Positions 36,789 to 47,857 are shown, numbered from the stretch's first letter. The stretch is 64,000 nucleotides of DNA from Phytoseiulus persimilis (GCA_037576195.1 CM075103.1:33688723-33752722), one strand, 5' to 3'. The notes: a model not told the origin generated them from the letters alone. Numbers and translations are program-made.

Positions 36789-37260
36789 GTGGGAAGAGTT
36801 CGCAAGCCCACGAGCATCCGTTTTGTGGGTATGTCAGACGACACAAACATGTCAGATCAGACCTACTCTTCAGGCATTCATGTCCGTGACAAATTCACTG
36901 TGATCGCCACAGCCCTGGCGGCAGAAGTCGGACAGTGTTGCGTCATAGGCAACCTGGATGCAAAGCTGGAGGCCTGGGAAGACAAATACCTGGCGGCCTT
37001 CACGACGGCCGACGAAAAGGCAACGGAGAATGTTCAACTCTGGTCGGACCTAGACGAAGCACAGCCAAGGGTCGCGGATCTTGAGTTGAAACTCCAATCT
37101 CATGAGGAACAGGCCGCCAACCCCAAGCACAAATCGAACTCGACAAGGTGGAAACTGCCGAGCTTTCTGGTAAAATCGCGGCACAGAGAATGACAGATGC
37201 GATTTCTGAGATCGCACTCGATGAGGTGCTCGAGGCGTGTAGAGAAAAACTGTCCGAAGT
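36789..37260 (+). CDS. Unrecognised ORF with coiled-coil-like segment, frame-shifted
   Basis: A 134-codon frame (36789-37193) encodes an acidic, Leu/Ala/Glu-rich region with heptad-like spacing (residues about 50-115). A second frame, in phase with about 37143-37250, continues the same character (IELDKVETAELSGKIAAQR). This suggests one coding region with a frameshift near 37135. Coiled coils of this type occur in ORF1 or Gag proteins of retroelements, but no zinc knuckle is visible. It lies head to head with the TGS1-like fragment at 36440-36690. Function unknown. Confidence 0.3.
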
Positions 37261-38009
37261 ATTCGCGTCAGTGTGAACGGATCAGGCCTACAGAAAGCTA
37301 CGGCATCCTGAAGCCTCGCAGCCAGAGCTCGACCTATAGAGAAACTTTGAGGGGGACTATGTATTCGGTGAGTTCAAAGTGTAGCAGAATATGCTCGTCG
37401 CTGTCGTGGTCAGCAGCTCGAGGCAGTTCTGAAACGACTTCCCTGACCACAAACTACGTGTATTTGTGCATATGGGAGCAGGAGATATTGAGAAATCCCT
37501 CAATGATACGACTCCCGTTGGTGTTGAAGACGTGGCGGGTGAAATCATTGAACCACCAGCCGAGCTGGAAGCCCAAGAGACAAAAATACTCTCGTTGACG
37601 CGGTGCACCATGATTAGGGCTGTACGTTTGAAGTGGCTCGACTACAATGAGAACGCGTCGTTATCTCTTAGTTCCGATCATCTTTATTTATATGGTATCC
37701 GGCCCCGACACCTGACCCAAGCTGAAATTTCTCCGTGTCCGCTTGCAATCAGGCGTCGCCGAACCCGAGTCGACGCGGTCGCAAACCCTTATTCGCCCTG
37801 TTGGATCGCCGTACCCAGGACATCTCCCTGTCCGGGCACGAGAGAAGGTAAGATTGGTTTTCCCACATCCGCAGCCCAACTCCCTTCCCCGCTGCTGCGG
37901 TCCGGCAGTCCGCTCGCCCAGAACATGAAAAGAAGTGGGTCGCAATCCTCATCCATCGATGCCTTCCCGTTCTCAATATTTGGTGTCTCAGGAACAACGC
38001 TTCCTCGCG

Positions 38010-38895
38010 GCTTAAGTTAGTTCGCATGGCGAATCCATTCCGCACCTTCGACTCCGACACGATACATAACCTTGCTGATGCGGTGCAAGATGGAACCGGC
38101 CGTCCACTTCGATCGTCCGGCGTTGCGGAAGTCCTTGACGAAAACGGAGCTCCCCTCTTCGTAGTTTCTTTCCGTGACTCCGTGCCGAGCATCGAAGTGA
38201 AACTTGTTCTTTTCTCTCGAGACTCCCGTGTCGCCGCTGTTCCGGGTAGCCTCGAACCTCGGCTTGATGAGGGACAACGGCCGTTCTCAACGGCCGTCCC
38301 GAGCAATCCTCCGCGGGGCTTCTGCCATGCGACCCCGGCTTACTCCGGTATGCAAGTAATCCGGCAGCGAGCGCCTCGCCACGCTCCCTACCCTCCAGGC
38401 GTCTTAAGAATTTGCTTGAAAATATCGACGAATTTCTCGGCCTGACCATTCGAATGCGGATGGAAAGGAGGCGAATTTACGAGTCTGACTCCCGCATTCT
38501 CACAAAGAGTCATGAACGACGCCGACTCGAGCTGCGATCCGTTGTCGGTGACCAGCCTTTCCGGAAAACCGAATCTTGCAAAAATTGCTTCGCAAGCTCT
38601 TTTAGTTGCTGCTCCTGTCGCATGCTTCATCTCAAATACTTCTGGCCATCTGGAAAACGAGTCAACCAGAATGAGATACATATAGCCTTCTACCGGTCCC
38701 GCGAAGTCGGCATGTATCCGCTCCCAAGGCTTGACGCTCGCCGGCCAAGGGCTCAGCGGAACTTTAAGCGGGTCACGGTTGACCTGCACGCACGCTTCGC
38801 ACATTCGCACCGTCGACTCGATGTCTTTATCAATCCGAAAATCGCCAGCAACGGCCGGTGATCTGTGAGCGAGAGGAACTTCCGGCCCAGTATTA
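38010..38895 (-). pseudogene. Ty3/gypsy integrase
   Basis: Integrase joins retrotransposon cDNA into the genome. In transcript order there is part of the HHCC zinc region (CEACVQ), then the catalytic core with Asp in IHADFAGPVEG, Asp in VTDNGSQ and Glu in the HSNGQAEKF motif. A different frame then holds the C-terminal domain, with VFVKDF, KWTAGSI and the RHAN end. The core frame (38388-38810) is open; a frameshift near 38390 separates the C-terminal part. It follows the RNase H region of the same element. No 3' LTR could be delimited below 38000. Confidence 0.85.
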
Positions 38896-40480
38896 ACTCG
38901 TGAAATTTCTTAACTGCAAACACAAGTGGCTGCGCTTCTTTTTCGATCTGAGCATAGTTCTTCTCAGCTTGCGTAAGCGACCGACATGCGTGAGAAATCG
39001 CTCCCTAGCCTCCATCCGAGAACCTGTGCGAGAGAACGGCCCCGATGCCATATGCGCTGGCATCTGTCGCGACAATCAATTTTTCCTTTGGGTCGTAATG
39101 CGTCAGCAGTAAGTCCGACTGCAGCATCCTTTTGATCGACTCGAACCCTTCTTGAAATTTCTCGGACCAGACGAATTTTGTGTCCTTCTTCAGCAACTCA
39201 TCCGTGGGTGCCCGATGCTCTCTCATTTCAGCCAGGTATACACTGTAATATGTTACCATGCCTGGGAACTCCGAGTTCACTCTGGTTAGATGGCGCCGGC
39301 ACGTTGACGATGGATTTAATCTTCTCCCATTGCGGCTTCCTTCCGTCTTTGGAGATTACTTGTCCCAGGAACTTGATTTCCGTCTTCAGGAAAGCACATT
39401 TTGCGAGCTGAATCCTGAGTCCGAACTTCGCGATGCGCTTCAACAACTCTCGTGAGCTCTCAGGGTGTTGCTCCAGAGTGCCGCCCGTTACTACAAGATC
39501 ATCGAGATAAGCAGCTACGCCTGGTAGCCCGTTGATCAACATATCTATAATTTCTTGGAAAATTGCAGGAGCTGTTTTGACCACGGAAGGCAATCGGTTG
39601 TACTTGTACAACCCTTTCAGCGTTTTGATAGTCACGAATCTCTTCGAATCCTCTTCGACTTCGATCTGCAAGTAGGCTTCCGCCAAATCGATGTTCGAGA
39701 GGTAAACTCCACCGAGGGTAGGCAGCGGGTGATGGTGGTCCTCCAATACGTTATTCAACCCAATGCTGAAATCGGAGCATAAACGGATATCCCCGGTTTT
39801 CTTCGGAACGATCACTACGGGAGCCGCGAAATCTGAATGAGAAACTGGTGAAATCACTCCAATGCGTTCCAATCGCTCCACTTCTGCTTCCACCTTTGGT
39901 AACGTAGCGTATGGGACTGGTATACCCTGTCGGAATACACACGTTGCGCCTTCTCTAATTTGAAAACGTGCTTTCATCTCAGAGCAACGACCGAGACGCT
40001 CAGAGAAGACGTCAGGAAATGTAGCCATTAGCGAATCAACCAACGATTTAGCTTCTAATGCGAGCTGTTCTGGTCGCGGCGAGCATTCCACCTTTTGCAC
40101 TCCTCTGTTCGTGAGTCGGTCCCACAGCTCCCGATTCATTCGTAGCCAATCACAGCCCAGTACGTTCAAGTCATACGGCAACACGTAACAACAGCCGTGG
40201 AATTCCGTTCCTTCAAGAGCGCATTCGCAATCGAAAAATCCGAGACTTTCCAATGTACCCTGATTCGCTGCTTTCATCACCCAGGTCGGAGTGTGCAGAC
40301 TTCGTTTGCCCAACTTACGTCATAGCTGCTCGCTAATGATCGTTACATCTGAACCTGTGTCGAGTCTCAGCTTGATTTGATTACGCCCAACCTTGACATG
40401 ATAGAATATCCTATTCGTCCCTTCACGCTCAGCCTTCAATACTCCAACCGTCACCTCTCCAACGTTGCGCTCCTACTTGG
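38890..40480 (-). pseudogene. Ty3/gypsy protease, reverse transcriptase and RNase H
   Basis: The protease active site LDTGSD lies at about 40340-40370 and is followed by an in-frame TGA at 40320-40322. The reverse transcriptase runs in one frame from 40313 to 39228 with PVPYA, VPKKTGDIRLC, LSNIDLAEAYLQI and the catalytic AYLDDLVV box. RNase H follows in another frame (39280-39005) with VATDASAYGIGAVLSH. At least two frame changes and one stop make it non-functional. Domain order (PR-RT-RH-IN) and RT motifs are those of Ty3/gypsy elements. Confidence 0.88.
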
Positions 40481-40559
40481 CTGTCCTTCCCGACGAGCCT
40501 CGAGTATCCTTTCTGTCTGAAAGTTTTTGCCTATTCCCTTGATTCTACTTCTGAAAACA

Positions 40560-41102
40560 TTATGCCTCGAGATGGCCTTTCTTCCCACAGAAATTACACG
40601 TTCTACTTCTGTGTGGGCAGAATTTCCTGAAATGTGGTTCTTTGCAAATGCGACAGGTACCAGGCTTGCTCGTCGTCGCAACCGCATTCACGGCTTTGCC
40701 TTCGTGGCCTTCCGCGATGCTCCTCGACGCTGCTTGCAGACGTCCAAAATCCTCCACTCGCTGATGCAGCTCCTTCATGGACGCCTCGGGGTTCTCCTCG
40801 ACGAACTGCAATGCGATCTGACGAACCTTGGTGAATTTGTCGCTTCTCAGACCACTTATCCATACCTGGCATTTAAACTGCTCTGCAGTTACAGTGGACA
40901 TCTGCGACAGTTCGAACCGCTGGTTCACGAGTCCGGTGTTATCGTCGAAGGAGCCATCACTGAAATCATCGCGCACTGTTTGGAGGCACTGATACCTCCT
41001 CGAGAACAGCGAGCCGCGGTGTCCGAACAATTCTTTCAGTGCGCCCACTGTCGACTTGAAATCTTTTTCGGCGTATTTCTTCGGAAGAAAGTGTGCCGTG
41101 TA
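40560..41102 (-). pseudogene. Ty3/gypsy Gag, C-terminal half with two zinc knuckles
   Basis: Gag forms the retrotransposon particle and binds its RNA. This part has the FSRRYQCLQ and EQFKCQVWISGLRS segments common in animal gypsy Gag proteins and then two CCHC-type knuckles (CRICKEPHFRKFC and CNFCGKKGH). The reading frame continues to about 41126 only because it reads into the inserted copia LTR; the true Gag sequence stops at the 5-bp target duplication at 41103-41107. The rest of Gag resumes beyond the insertion at 43194. Confidence 0.85.
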
Positions 41103-41107
41103 CTTCT
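41103..41107. repeat. Target-site duplication of the inner copia element (left)
   Basis: CTTCT here matches CTTCT at 43189-43193 exactly. The pair brackets the copia element 41108-43188. Confidence 0.85.
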
Positions 41108-41282
41108 TGTCGAAGATTCCGTGCACTTCAAACTTAATCTGAATGAAGAGAGCCTTTGGTTCCGAACACTCGAAGAGTCGTAAGCACCGTTCGTCAGAAA
41201 GCGGACTGAGAACTGATACAGCGTCGGCGTAGCATACGCGACGATTACGACGACTACACTTTATTGAAGTAAAGGAAGCTGC
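41108..41282 (-). repeat. Partial 3' LTR of the inner copia element
   Basis: Matches 42802-43050 of the 5' LTR with a few substitutions, apart from a missing block of about 70 bases (the CAGACAGACAGACG stretch). It retains the AATAAA-containing R region and the U5 end but lacks TATA and U3. Confidence 0.85.
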
Positions 41283-41551
41283 CAGTGGCGTACCCAGGGG
41301 GGGGGGGCATGGCCCCCCTACACTCTTCGATAATATTGGGAAGGATTGGGATATTGGGATAATATTGGATTATATTCTACTTTAATGGACGAAAAAGTTC
41401 CACAAAGATTCAGTCTTATCAGGAGAATTCTCACAGGTTTGAAAACCATGTTGATTGCGTCATGAAAATCTTGAGACGATGATGATCATCATCATCAGCA
41501 TCATCATCACATCCTTGGCCCCCCAAAAGGAAAAAGCTGGGTACGCCCCTG
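41283..41551. mobile_element. 269-bp element with CAGTGGCGTACCC ends
   Basis: The left end reads CAGTGGCGTACCCAGG plus a G run and CATGGCCCCCC. The right end inverted reads CAGGGGCGTACCCAGC, with GGGGGGCCAAGG further in. The interior has an ATC microsatellite (about 41475-41510). It sits at the junction where the copia element lost its pol genes. It belongs to the same family of ends as 22390-23031. Confidence 0.65.
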
Positions 41552-41554
41552 GGT

Positions 41555-42704
41555 CGAAGCTAGTGAACCACTTTCTTGAACGACTGCAATGGTGCGAGGC
41601 ATCAGAATCTACGAGGAATTCATCGGTTTCGCTCGAGTCATATTTGACGTGAGCTAGGAGTGCGACTGCAGTGCTTGCTCGAGCATGCGATCTTTGCTGT
41701 CGGCCTCCTCCTTGGTAACCTTGATCTCGCCGAGGACGGGTACACTGGGATTTGAAATGTCCTGTTGCACCACAAATGTAACACTTTACTTGTCTTCTGT
41801 TTGGTCTATTACTCTGGTGGCGTGAACGGGTCTGTTGACCATATCCACTGCTGCTGGATCCTTGTGAATGATGGCTGGGGGCATTTCTTTGATGAGAACG
41901 ATTTTGGAATCTACGTTTTGGTGCAAATCTGCGACTAACTTTCATCTGAGAAAGCATAGCAGTCGCCTGATCCGATTCCTTGGATGGTCTTTGGCGAATT
42001 GCTTCGTTCTTGATAATTTCCATCAGACTGGAGATATCCCTATCGCCTTCTGGTCGGGCTGAGAAAGCCATGCGAAGGGGTTCCCAACTATGTGGCAGAG
42101 CATTGAGCAGTTGTTCAATCTGAACTTTCTGATCGATCTCAATTCCGGAACCCGTGAGTTCGGCTTGAAGATCGCGGGACCTATCCAGGTTCTGGTCAGC
42201 AGTCTTGCTCTTATTGAACTTGAACTGCATCAATGTCGCGATCACCGAACCTTGCGGCAGGGCGGCTCGGACCCCAAACTTGCTCGCGATCTGGGACCAG
42301 ATGTCCGCTGCTCTGACATCCTGAGTTTGTCCGTAGAACACTTGGACAATCAGTTTGTCGTTGATCGAAGAGAACAATTGAACTCTTGCTTTTCGATTTG
42401 CTCTTTCATACCGAACCTTGACTTTCTTTTGATCATCATTTAGTTAGGTGGCTGGTGCGACAGGGACTGGTTAAACCAGGTCTCCTTTCACGACTTCCCG
42501 AACATCTACAGTTTGTTGTAGGAAGATGGGCATTAAGGATTTCCAACTCAAATAGTTTTGACCAAACAGACCTAGGGTCACTGGGCATGGGGCAAGCCTG
42601 GTATAGTTCGAGTCGGATGGACGGGGCTCTGGATCGTCCTTTTTTGGCGCAGCAGGTTCGTCGTCCTGCGCAGCCAGTTCGTATTGGTAGTCGTCGTCTG
42701 CCAT
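41555..42704 (-). pseudogene. Ty1/copia Gag with zinc knuckle and start of protease
   Basis: The product starts at the ATG 42704 and has the acidic N-terminus and the LGLFGQNYLSWKSLM segment that opens copia Gag proteins. A frame change near 42400-42470 is needed to reach the 42377-41460 frame. That frame has LLNALPHSWEPLRMAF, a basic linker and the CCHC knuckle CYICGATGHFKSQC. Protease begins with FLVDSDASHHC; the active-site DSG reads DSD here. The frame then runs into the poly-G element, so protease is cut after about 25 residues. Confidence 0.85.
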
Positions 42705-42801
42705 GGCCCTAGGTAGGTCACTCCAAGTGGGACCGATGTCAAAAGGAAGTATTTGCACTTATACTTACTCTCAGGTACTCTGGAGTATCGTGCTGATAAC
42801 G

Positions 42802-43188
42802 TGTCGAGGATTCCGTGCACTTTAAACTTAATCTGAGTGAAGAGAGCCTTTGGTTCCGAATACTCGAAGAGTCGTAAGCACCGTTCGCCAGAAGGCGGAC
42901 TGAGAACTGATACAGCGTCGGCGTAGCATACGCGATGATTTTTCCCGTCTTTGCACTCCTAACAGACAGACAGACGTTGAGACGTACGGAAAGACGTTTG
43001 TGCGGAAGTTCGATCACGACGACTACACTTTATTGAGGTAAAGGAAGCTGCTTTTATATCCTATGGATCAGGGTTACATGAGAGGGTTGCTATAGACGTG
43101 CGCTTCCGTCAGGGACGCCGTACCATGGCCATCGGCTCGTCAGACGATGCCACTGTATGCTTGGCCGTCTGAGCGAAATATTACAACA
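42802..43188 (-). repeat. 5' LTR of the inner copia element
   Basis: A 387-bp LTR runs TGTTGTAATATTTCGC ... CTCGACA on the minus strand. Inside, GGATATAAAAGC gives a TATA box and CAATAAAG a poly(A) signal about 30 bases later. Just after the CA end comes CGTTATCAGCACGATAC, a likely primer-binding site, which resembles the one after the LTR at 59215-59530. Confidence 0.85.
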
Positions 43189-43193
43189 CTTCT
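43189..43193. repeat. Target-site duplication of the inner copia element (right)
   Basis: CTTCT, identical to 41103-41107. Confidence 0.85.
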
Positions 43194-43440
43194 AGAATAC
43201 TGACTGATCCAATTTCTGCGTGAGTAACAGCTCACCTTAACAGCGTCGACCAGCTGGCTAGCGTCCTCGTCGAAAATACTCTCATACCTTGAGTACCAAA
43301 GCTCGAAGGTCAGCCCAGCCTCGGGATCATAGGAGAACGTGAAGATACGCGTCCATCGTTCTCACCTTGGCTTCCGCCTTGGCGGTTTTTTCGTCGAGGA
43401 GAGCAAACAGCTGGAGGGGAAAAGGTTAGCCAGGCGCAGA
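43194..43440 (-). pseudogene. Ty3/gypsy Gag, N-terminal part
   Basis: On the minus strand the segment LTFELWYSRYESIF is typical of the N-terminal capsid region of animal gypsy Gag. It is followed by a DAVK end that leads, beyond the copia insertion, into the Gag sequence at 41102. Upstream, in another frame, is LFALLDEKTAKAEAKV. At least two single-base frame changes are present. No 5' LTR could be found further right. Confidence 0.7.
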
Positions 43441-44574
43441 GAACTCCTGAAAATGGAGCGCATCCTTCAAACAAGCGATACGCCAGGCACAGTGCACAAA
43501 TCTGGGATGATTCAAACACGGAAGACGAGATGGCTGGGCTCAGTAAAACTGATGATGCTCGGAGTCCGTCGGGGAAGGATAGAGCTGACGAACGTGCCTC
43601 TCATGTGGTACCACACCGAAAGACGCAGGGTGCGGCTTGTAGGACGGGAGGCACCTTCACATCGGAGCCTTTCCGGAAACCCAAGGGTTATCAGGGCCAA
43701 CAGAGGTCCCCCGCACAAGCCAAGCCCAATTTGTCCTGGGAACATCCTAACAAACAAGGACGCCGCGGCGAATCGGAACCCAGTGCGGCTTGGAAACGCC
43801 CCCGCTCTCAAGTCATCGATAGACTGACAAAACTGAGTGACGGTGGGCCCTCGACGTAGACGGTGCCGATTGGAAGCAACAATCCTGCGAAGTTGAGGCT
43901 TCAACGAGAGTTGCCCGAACCATGCATGAAGACGACAGCGCTCCCGGGCAAGCCGATAAACTGTGAATAGATATGGAACAAGTTCACTCGCTGGCCGAGG
44001 ATGATACTGGACATGCTGAAAGCGCAAAACATTGAGACAAGAGCCTGTCCACGGCTGAAGAACTCAGCTCAGTTGCGACGGATTGCAAATGGGACTGGGA
44101 GAGCACTCCTCGGCATCTATAATCGTCTGCTGAACGATAAGATCAAAGCCACACAGGACAACGACTCAGTGGATGGGATTGCTGAAGAGAACTCACTCGA
44201 ATTGAATGAAGTCGAGAACAACTACCGTCCACATTCGACAATAGTAAGAGATCCGCCTTCCTGGCACTTGCCAGAGCTGGAGGTCTCATTACGAAAAAGT
44301 ATTGGACCCCTTCCTCCACCAACCCGGGTCCGACATGCAATAGATGTGGCATCAGCGTGGTTACGTAGGACATGTTATATTCCAGTGTAACGATGCACAC
44401 CACACGATGGATGATCTCCTGGGACTGAACAAGGCAATGTATTGATCTGCCGTGGGAGCAACAAAACGACTCCTGGGAAAATGGGAGGGTGGAAACTTGG
44501 GATCCGCTGAGCTCGCTCGCGCCTGAAGGTAAGGGCTCATGTGCATGGATTTCATACAACCGTAAACTCTCGAA
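43441..44574. other. No supportable gene
   Basis: Plus-strand frames at 43530-43859 and 44001-44390 are open for over 100 codons but show no domain. The first is Arg/Lys/Pro-rich and could be a retroelement basic-tail remnant. Confidence 0.35.
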
Positions 44575-44745
44575 CGGTAGGGCGGGCTTCATTGGACAGG
44601 CTATCTCTGACAGGCAGGCGGGTCTCGATAATTTGGAAAAATGAGCGGGCCTCCTCCAATAGACAGGCGGCCTCAGATAATCAGGCGGGCATTGACCATT
44701 TGAAGAAATAGGAGGGCATTCTCTGATAAACGGGCCCATCTGAGG
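44575..44745 (+). repeat. Degenerate GGCGGGC minisatellite, left array
   Basis: Five to six irregular copies of a roughly 27-base unit with the core (A/T)AGACAGGCGGGCCTC occur. A second such array lies at 45255-45400, and the two bracket 44746-45254. Confidence 0.45.
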
Positions 44746-45254
44746 GAGGTAGTAGAGCGTATGAGCGATCGTCGAAAATCAGCCAAGCTCTACTGGTTTC
44801 ATTCGAGGTCAAACACCACGCAGAAGAGTGGAGGGTTCCTCTCCGTGCGTGTTCGGAGTCTTCAGTGGAATCAACTCGAACGCCATAGACGATAGCAAGC
44901 CTGCTAACAGCTCCTTTGGAGCGAATGCTCGCTCACAATTCAAAGTATTCGTGAGTGCTGTTCCCTCTCTCCGAAACACGTGATGAAGGTGACGCAGGTG
45001 AGAGATATGAGGGCTCAGACATCGAAACGGAGTCGAAGTGAAGAGAAAGAGCCATTGAAATCCACACACCGTGGCAATACCAGCTCCTTCCGACCTCCGG
45101 TAGCGGTCGCCCGATTTAGAAAAATTCTCGTGAACTCCGATCATGCTAACTAGGAAGCCATTTTCCGGCGTGTTTGGCTCCCAGTATCTAATCGTAGGAT
45201 TATTACGCGGAATATGGTGAAATCGATTTATACAGGGTGGAGTGAAGGCCAGAC

Positions 45255-45400
45255 GCCCTCCTTCTATGGACGAGCGACCTAAATCAGGCAGACCTCGGAT
45301 TCTGAAAAATAAACGGGCATCCTCCAATAGACGAGCGATCTCCAACAGACGGGCGGATCTGGAACTTTCGATGGAATGAACGGGCCGCCCTGCTGCTCGA
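45255..45400 (+). repeat. Degenerate GGCGGGC minisatellite, right array
   Basis: About five irregular copies of the core AATAGACGAGCGATCTCC or ACAGACGGGCGGATCT, related to the array at 44575-44745. It ends about 50 bases from the truncated TGS1-like copy. Confidence 0.4.
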
Positions 45401-45449
45401 AATTTTACAGTTTATATTCATACAGATCCAAAAAAAAAACATAAACCAA

Positions 45450-46162
45450 GGAGAGCAAACCAGCGCTCCGGCTCTGCTCAGCCTGGAGCGCCGATCGGTG
45501 CAGCAGTGGTCTTCGGCACGCACAGGCTCGGTTGGAGGCTGAACCGCGGCGCTTTGGCGTCAAGCAACGCTTGTACCTAAATACGCTCTCGCAGTCAGCG
45601 GAATAGGAACTGCTGACTACGACGGGTGCGGTCCTGAAGCTCCCCCGAAGGACGACTCAGGAGATGAATCCTCCTCGGGAGCCACAGATGAAGGAGGAGT
45701 AGCCGGCCGCGAAGCTGCCGGTATGGCCTGCGTGCTGGGGCTCATAGCGAAGGAGGTGCGCCAGGCATTGCGCTTGCCCGATCTGCACGTCGAAGTGGCC
45801 AGGGCGGCCATCCGAGAGCAGGAAAGTTTCCGTCGAAGCTTCCGTCACACTGGAGATCGACGTCTGGGAAACGATTTCTGCGCGGCGGAGAGCGCTGAAC
45901 ACTTCGGAGTTCGAGCGACCACAAGGTGGAGGATGAAGGGCCGGCCGGGGATGGACGCCGGGTACGGGATCGGGTCGTAGCCCTCGATGATCGGTGGCAC
46001 TCCCGGGCCCTTCACGTCGTTGATCCGGAAAGTACTTGGCGGTCTTCTGTCGCGCCCGGAGTCCTCAAGTTCCATCCGTGGATCCGATGCACACCTGAAA
46101 GCGCCATCCATTTGGCCGCCCATTAAGTCGGCGTTCCTCCGGGAAGCCAGAGTTGAAGGCAT
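45450..46162 (-). pseudogene. TGS1-like gene, N-terminal half only (copy 2)
   Basis: This is a minus-strand copy of the first half of the gene at 51492-53024. It starts at a matching ATG (46162) and shares GRPFILHLV, VFSALRRAEIVSQTS and SDGRPGH, with near-identical nucleotides over about 45 codons around each. About 80 bases upstream of the ATG are also similar. Homology stops abruptly at 45450, at the point equal to about 52213, so the methyltransferase domain is absent. One frameshift (about 45910) and an in-frame stop follow. It records a recent duplication with truncation, or an assembly of two alleles, next to a GGCGGGC repeat. Confidence 0.8.
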
Positions 46163-46269
46163 TCGGGATCCTGATCGACGTGAAAGCTCGATTCGAACTG
46201 AAGAGCACTCGTTTGTGACTTGTGACTCACTGGAAAGATGGATCGCTGAAATGGCGCACACTCGTTAAT

Positions 46270-47635
46270 GATGATCGCGACGATGAGTTAAAGCGAAGAG
46301 TCGTAGATCTCCACCGCCGCTCGAGGTGCAAGAGTGCCTCTGTGCTTCAGGTCGAAGCGGAGAGTCTTTCGGGTTATGCTCAGAAATGGCCATATTCCTT
46401 CTCGGGGCTCGGAGTCGGACGCTTCTGTGCTTGTTGCACAGCAAGCGCGGCACCCGTCTCGACGAAATTTCCCTCAGTCAAGCTTACGTGCTAGATCCTC
46501 CCTGTTGAAACTCTAGTGATGGCCGGCGCGTCCGCTATTTCGCGCGTTTTTCTTCAATGAACTGCCGCAACCATGTTTCTCTCTACTACGACTACTTCAT
46601 CACGGGAACGGCGAAGGTCCAGAGTCTCCGTGCACAGACACAAGTTCATCCATGATCATCGTTGCTGTCTAGCGTTTCATACTGGAGTGCTTTGGGACAG
46701 CACAAAGCGCTGCTCCCTCCACGTTGCAGAATTTGTGTCAGTGCGTCGCACTTTGCGTAGCTGTGATGTGGTGGATACTGAAGAGTCGTGTGGACGTGCT
46801 TAATGGCGAGCGCGCCAAAATTCGAACGGCTTCTATGTCGAGCAATAATTCACGGAGACCCCTCGTAGATCATACCGCGAAGTCGATCCAGGACCAGATT
46901 TCGTGAGGGTCCCAAGACCAGTAGAAGAGGAATAGGACTGATGTTATCACTGCCAGATCATAGAGGCCGTATGGTTATGCACTCAATGGCCCATGGTATC
47001 TCTCAGTGAATCCCTGCTCCACATCGAGCAAATGCTGGACCAATTTTGAGAGCCGTACGCCCGCAGAATATTCCTTACAGCGTCGAACGCGTAACAATTC
47101 CCGAACAGGAGAATCTGTCGCACAAAAATTTTACCTTGCCTGCGCCGTGACAATATTCTGTCGTCGGGTCCGATGCGCCAGGCCGGTGAAATGTGTCGCT
47201 GTCCTCCAGGAAGCGCCTCGAGACCTCGCGGTCTGGAGTCACAAGTTCAGGAGGACAACCATTGGTTCACATCTCCTCTGCCATTGAGTACATATTTTGG
47301 GAAGTACACAGTTCGTCTGGAAATAACTAGCGGTGCAGCAATTATTATGGCACAGGGAAGCGTGATGTCCATCATACACTCGTAATTCGTCTCATCACCG
47401 TCACCTGGCGGTGGGTGGACCTTAGTTAGTTTGACATGCAGTAGGTCGCTCTACAGTGGATAATTCGTTGTTCATGTCGCCTCAAGAACACCTGGAGGTG
47501 TCTTGGAGGAATCATCTCAAATGTGTGTTACTGTTGCTGGCGAACTTGTTGGGGTCTCGAATGAAGGATCCAGCGTTCCCTGAAAATATCCATTAAGCGT
47601 CGATCTCCAGTAATATAGATGATAATGATTCAAAG
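46270..47635. other. No supportable gene
   Basis: The first 130 bases resemble, weakly, the region upstream of the TGS1-like gene at 51270-51400. The remainder shows short frames only. Confidence 0.35.
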
Positions 47636-47637
47636 CA

Positions 47638-47690
47638 CTGGCGTACCGTAAGGGGGGGCGGTCCGCCCCAGCCATCAAGGCTACAGGGCC
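47638..47690 (+). mobile_element. End of a CACTGGCGTACC-type element
   Basis: CACTGGCGTACCGTAAGGGGGGGCGG followed by CCGCCCC is another example of the GGCGTA end with G run. The opposite end was not found. Confidence 0.35.
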
Positions 47691-47857
47691 ATCTTGACTG
47701 TCGGAGGAACGCGCTCACGCACTCTGTAAGATAATCCGTCTGATCACTCAAGAAATGAGCCTTCGGAACGACGTCCGCGCTGACAATTAACTTCAATCGT
47801 CTCCTGATCAGTCTGGGAGGGGAAGCTCGAGAGCCGTTTTCTCTATTTCGCGGAACT

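Larger units (their letters stand above)
41108..43188 (-). mobile_element. Deleted Ty1/copia element inserted in gypsy Gag
   Basis: The outer limits are TGTTG at 43188 (5' LTR start on the minus strand) and CA at 41108 (3' LTR end), with CTTCT target duplications on both sides. It keeps a full 5' LTR (42802-43188), Gag and the first residues of protease. It has lost the rest of protease, integrase, RT, RNase H and the U3 part of the 3' LTR. A 269-bp poly-G element (41283-41551) occupies exactly the deletion point. The element splits the gypsy Gag gene and so inserted later than the gypsy copy. Confidence 0.88.

Noticed and set aside
40560-41190. Gag N-terminus continuing through 41108-41190
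   Set aside because: The open frame there is the copia LTR read through; the target duplication at 41103-41107 marks the real break.
38010-43440. Retrovirus-like element with envelope gene
   Set aside because: No env-like ORF or membrane-protein frame follows the integrase; below 38000 only short frames exist. It is treated as a plain Ty3/gypsy retrotransposon.
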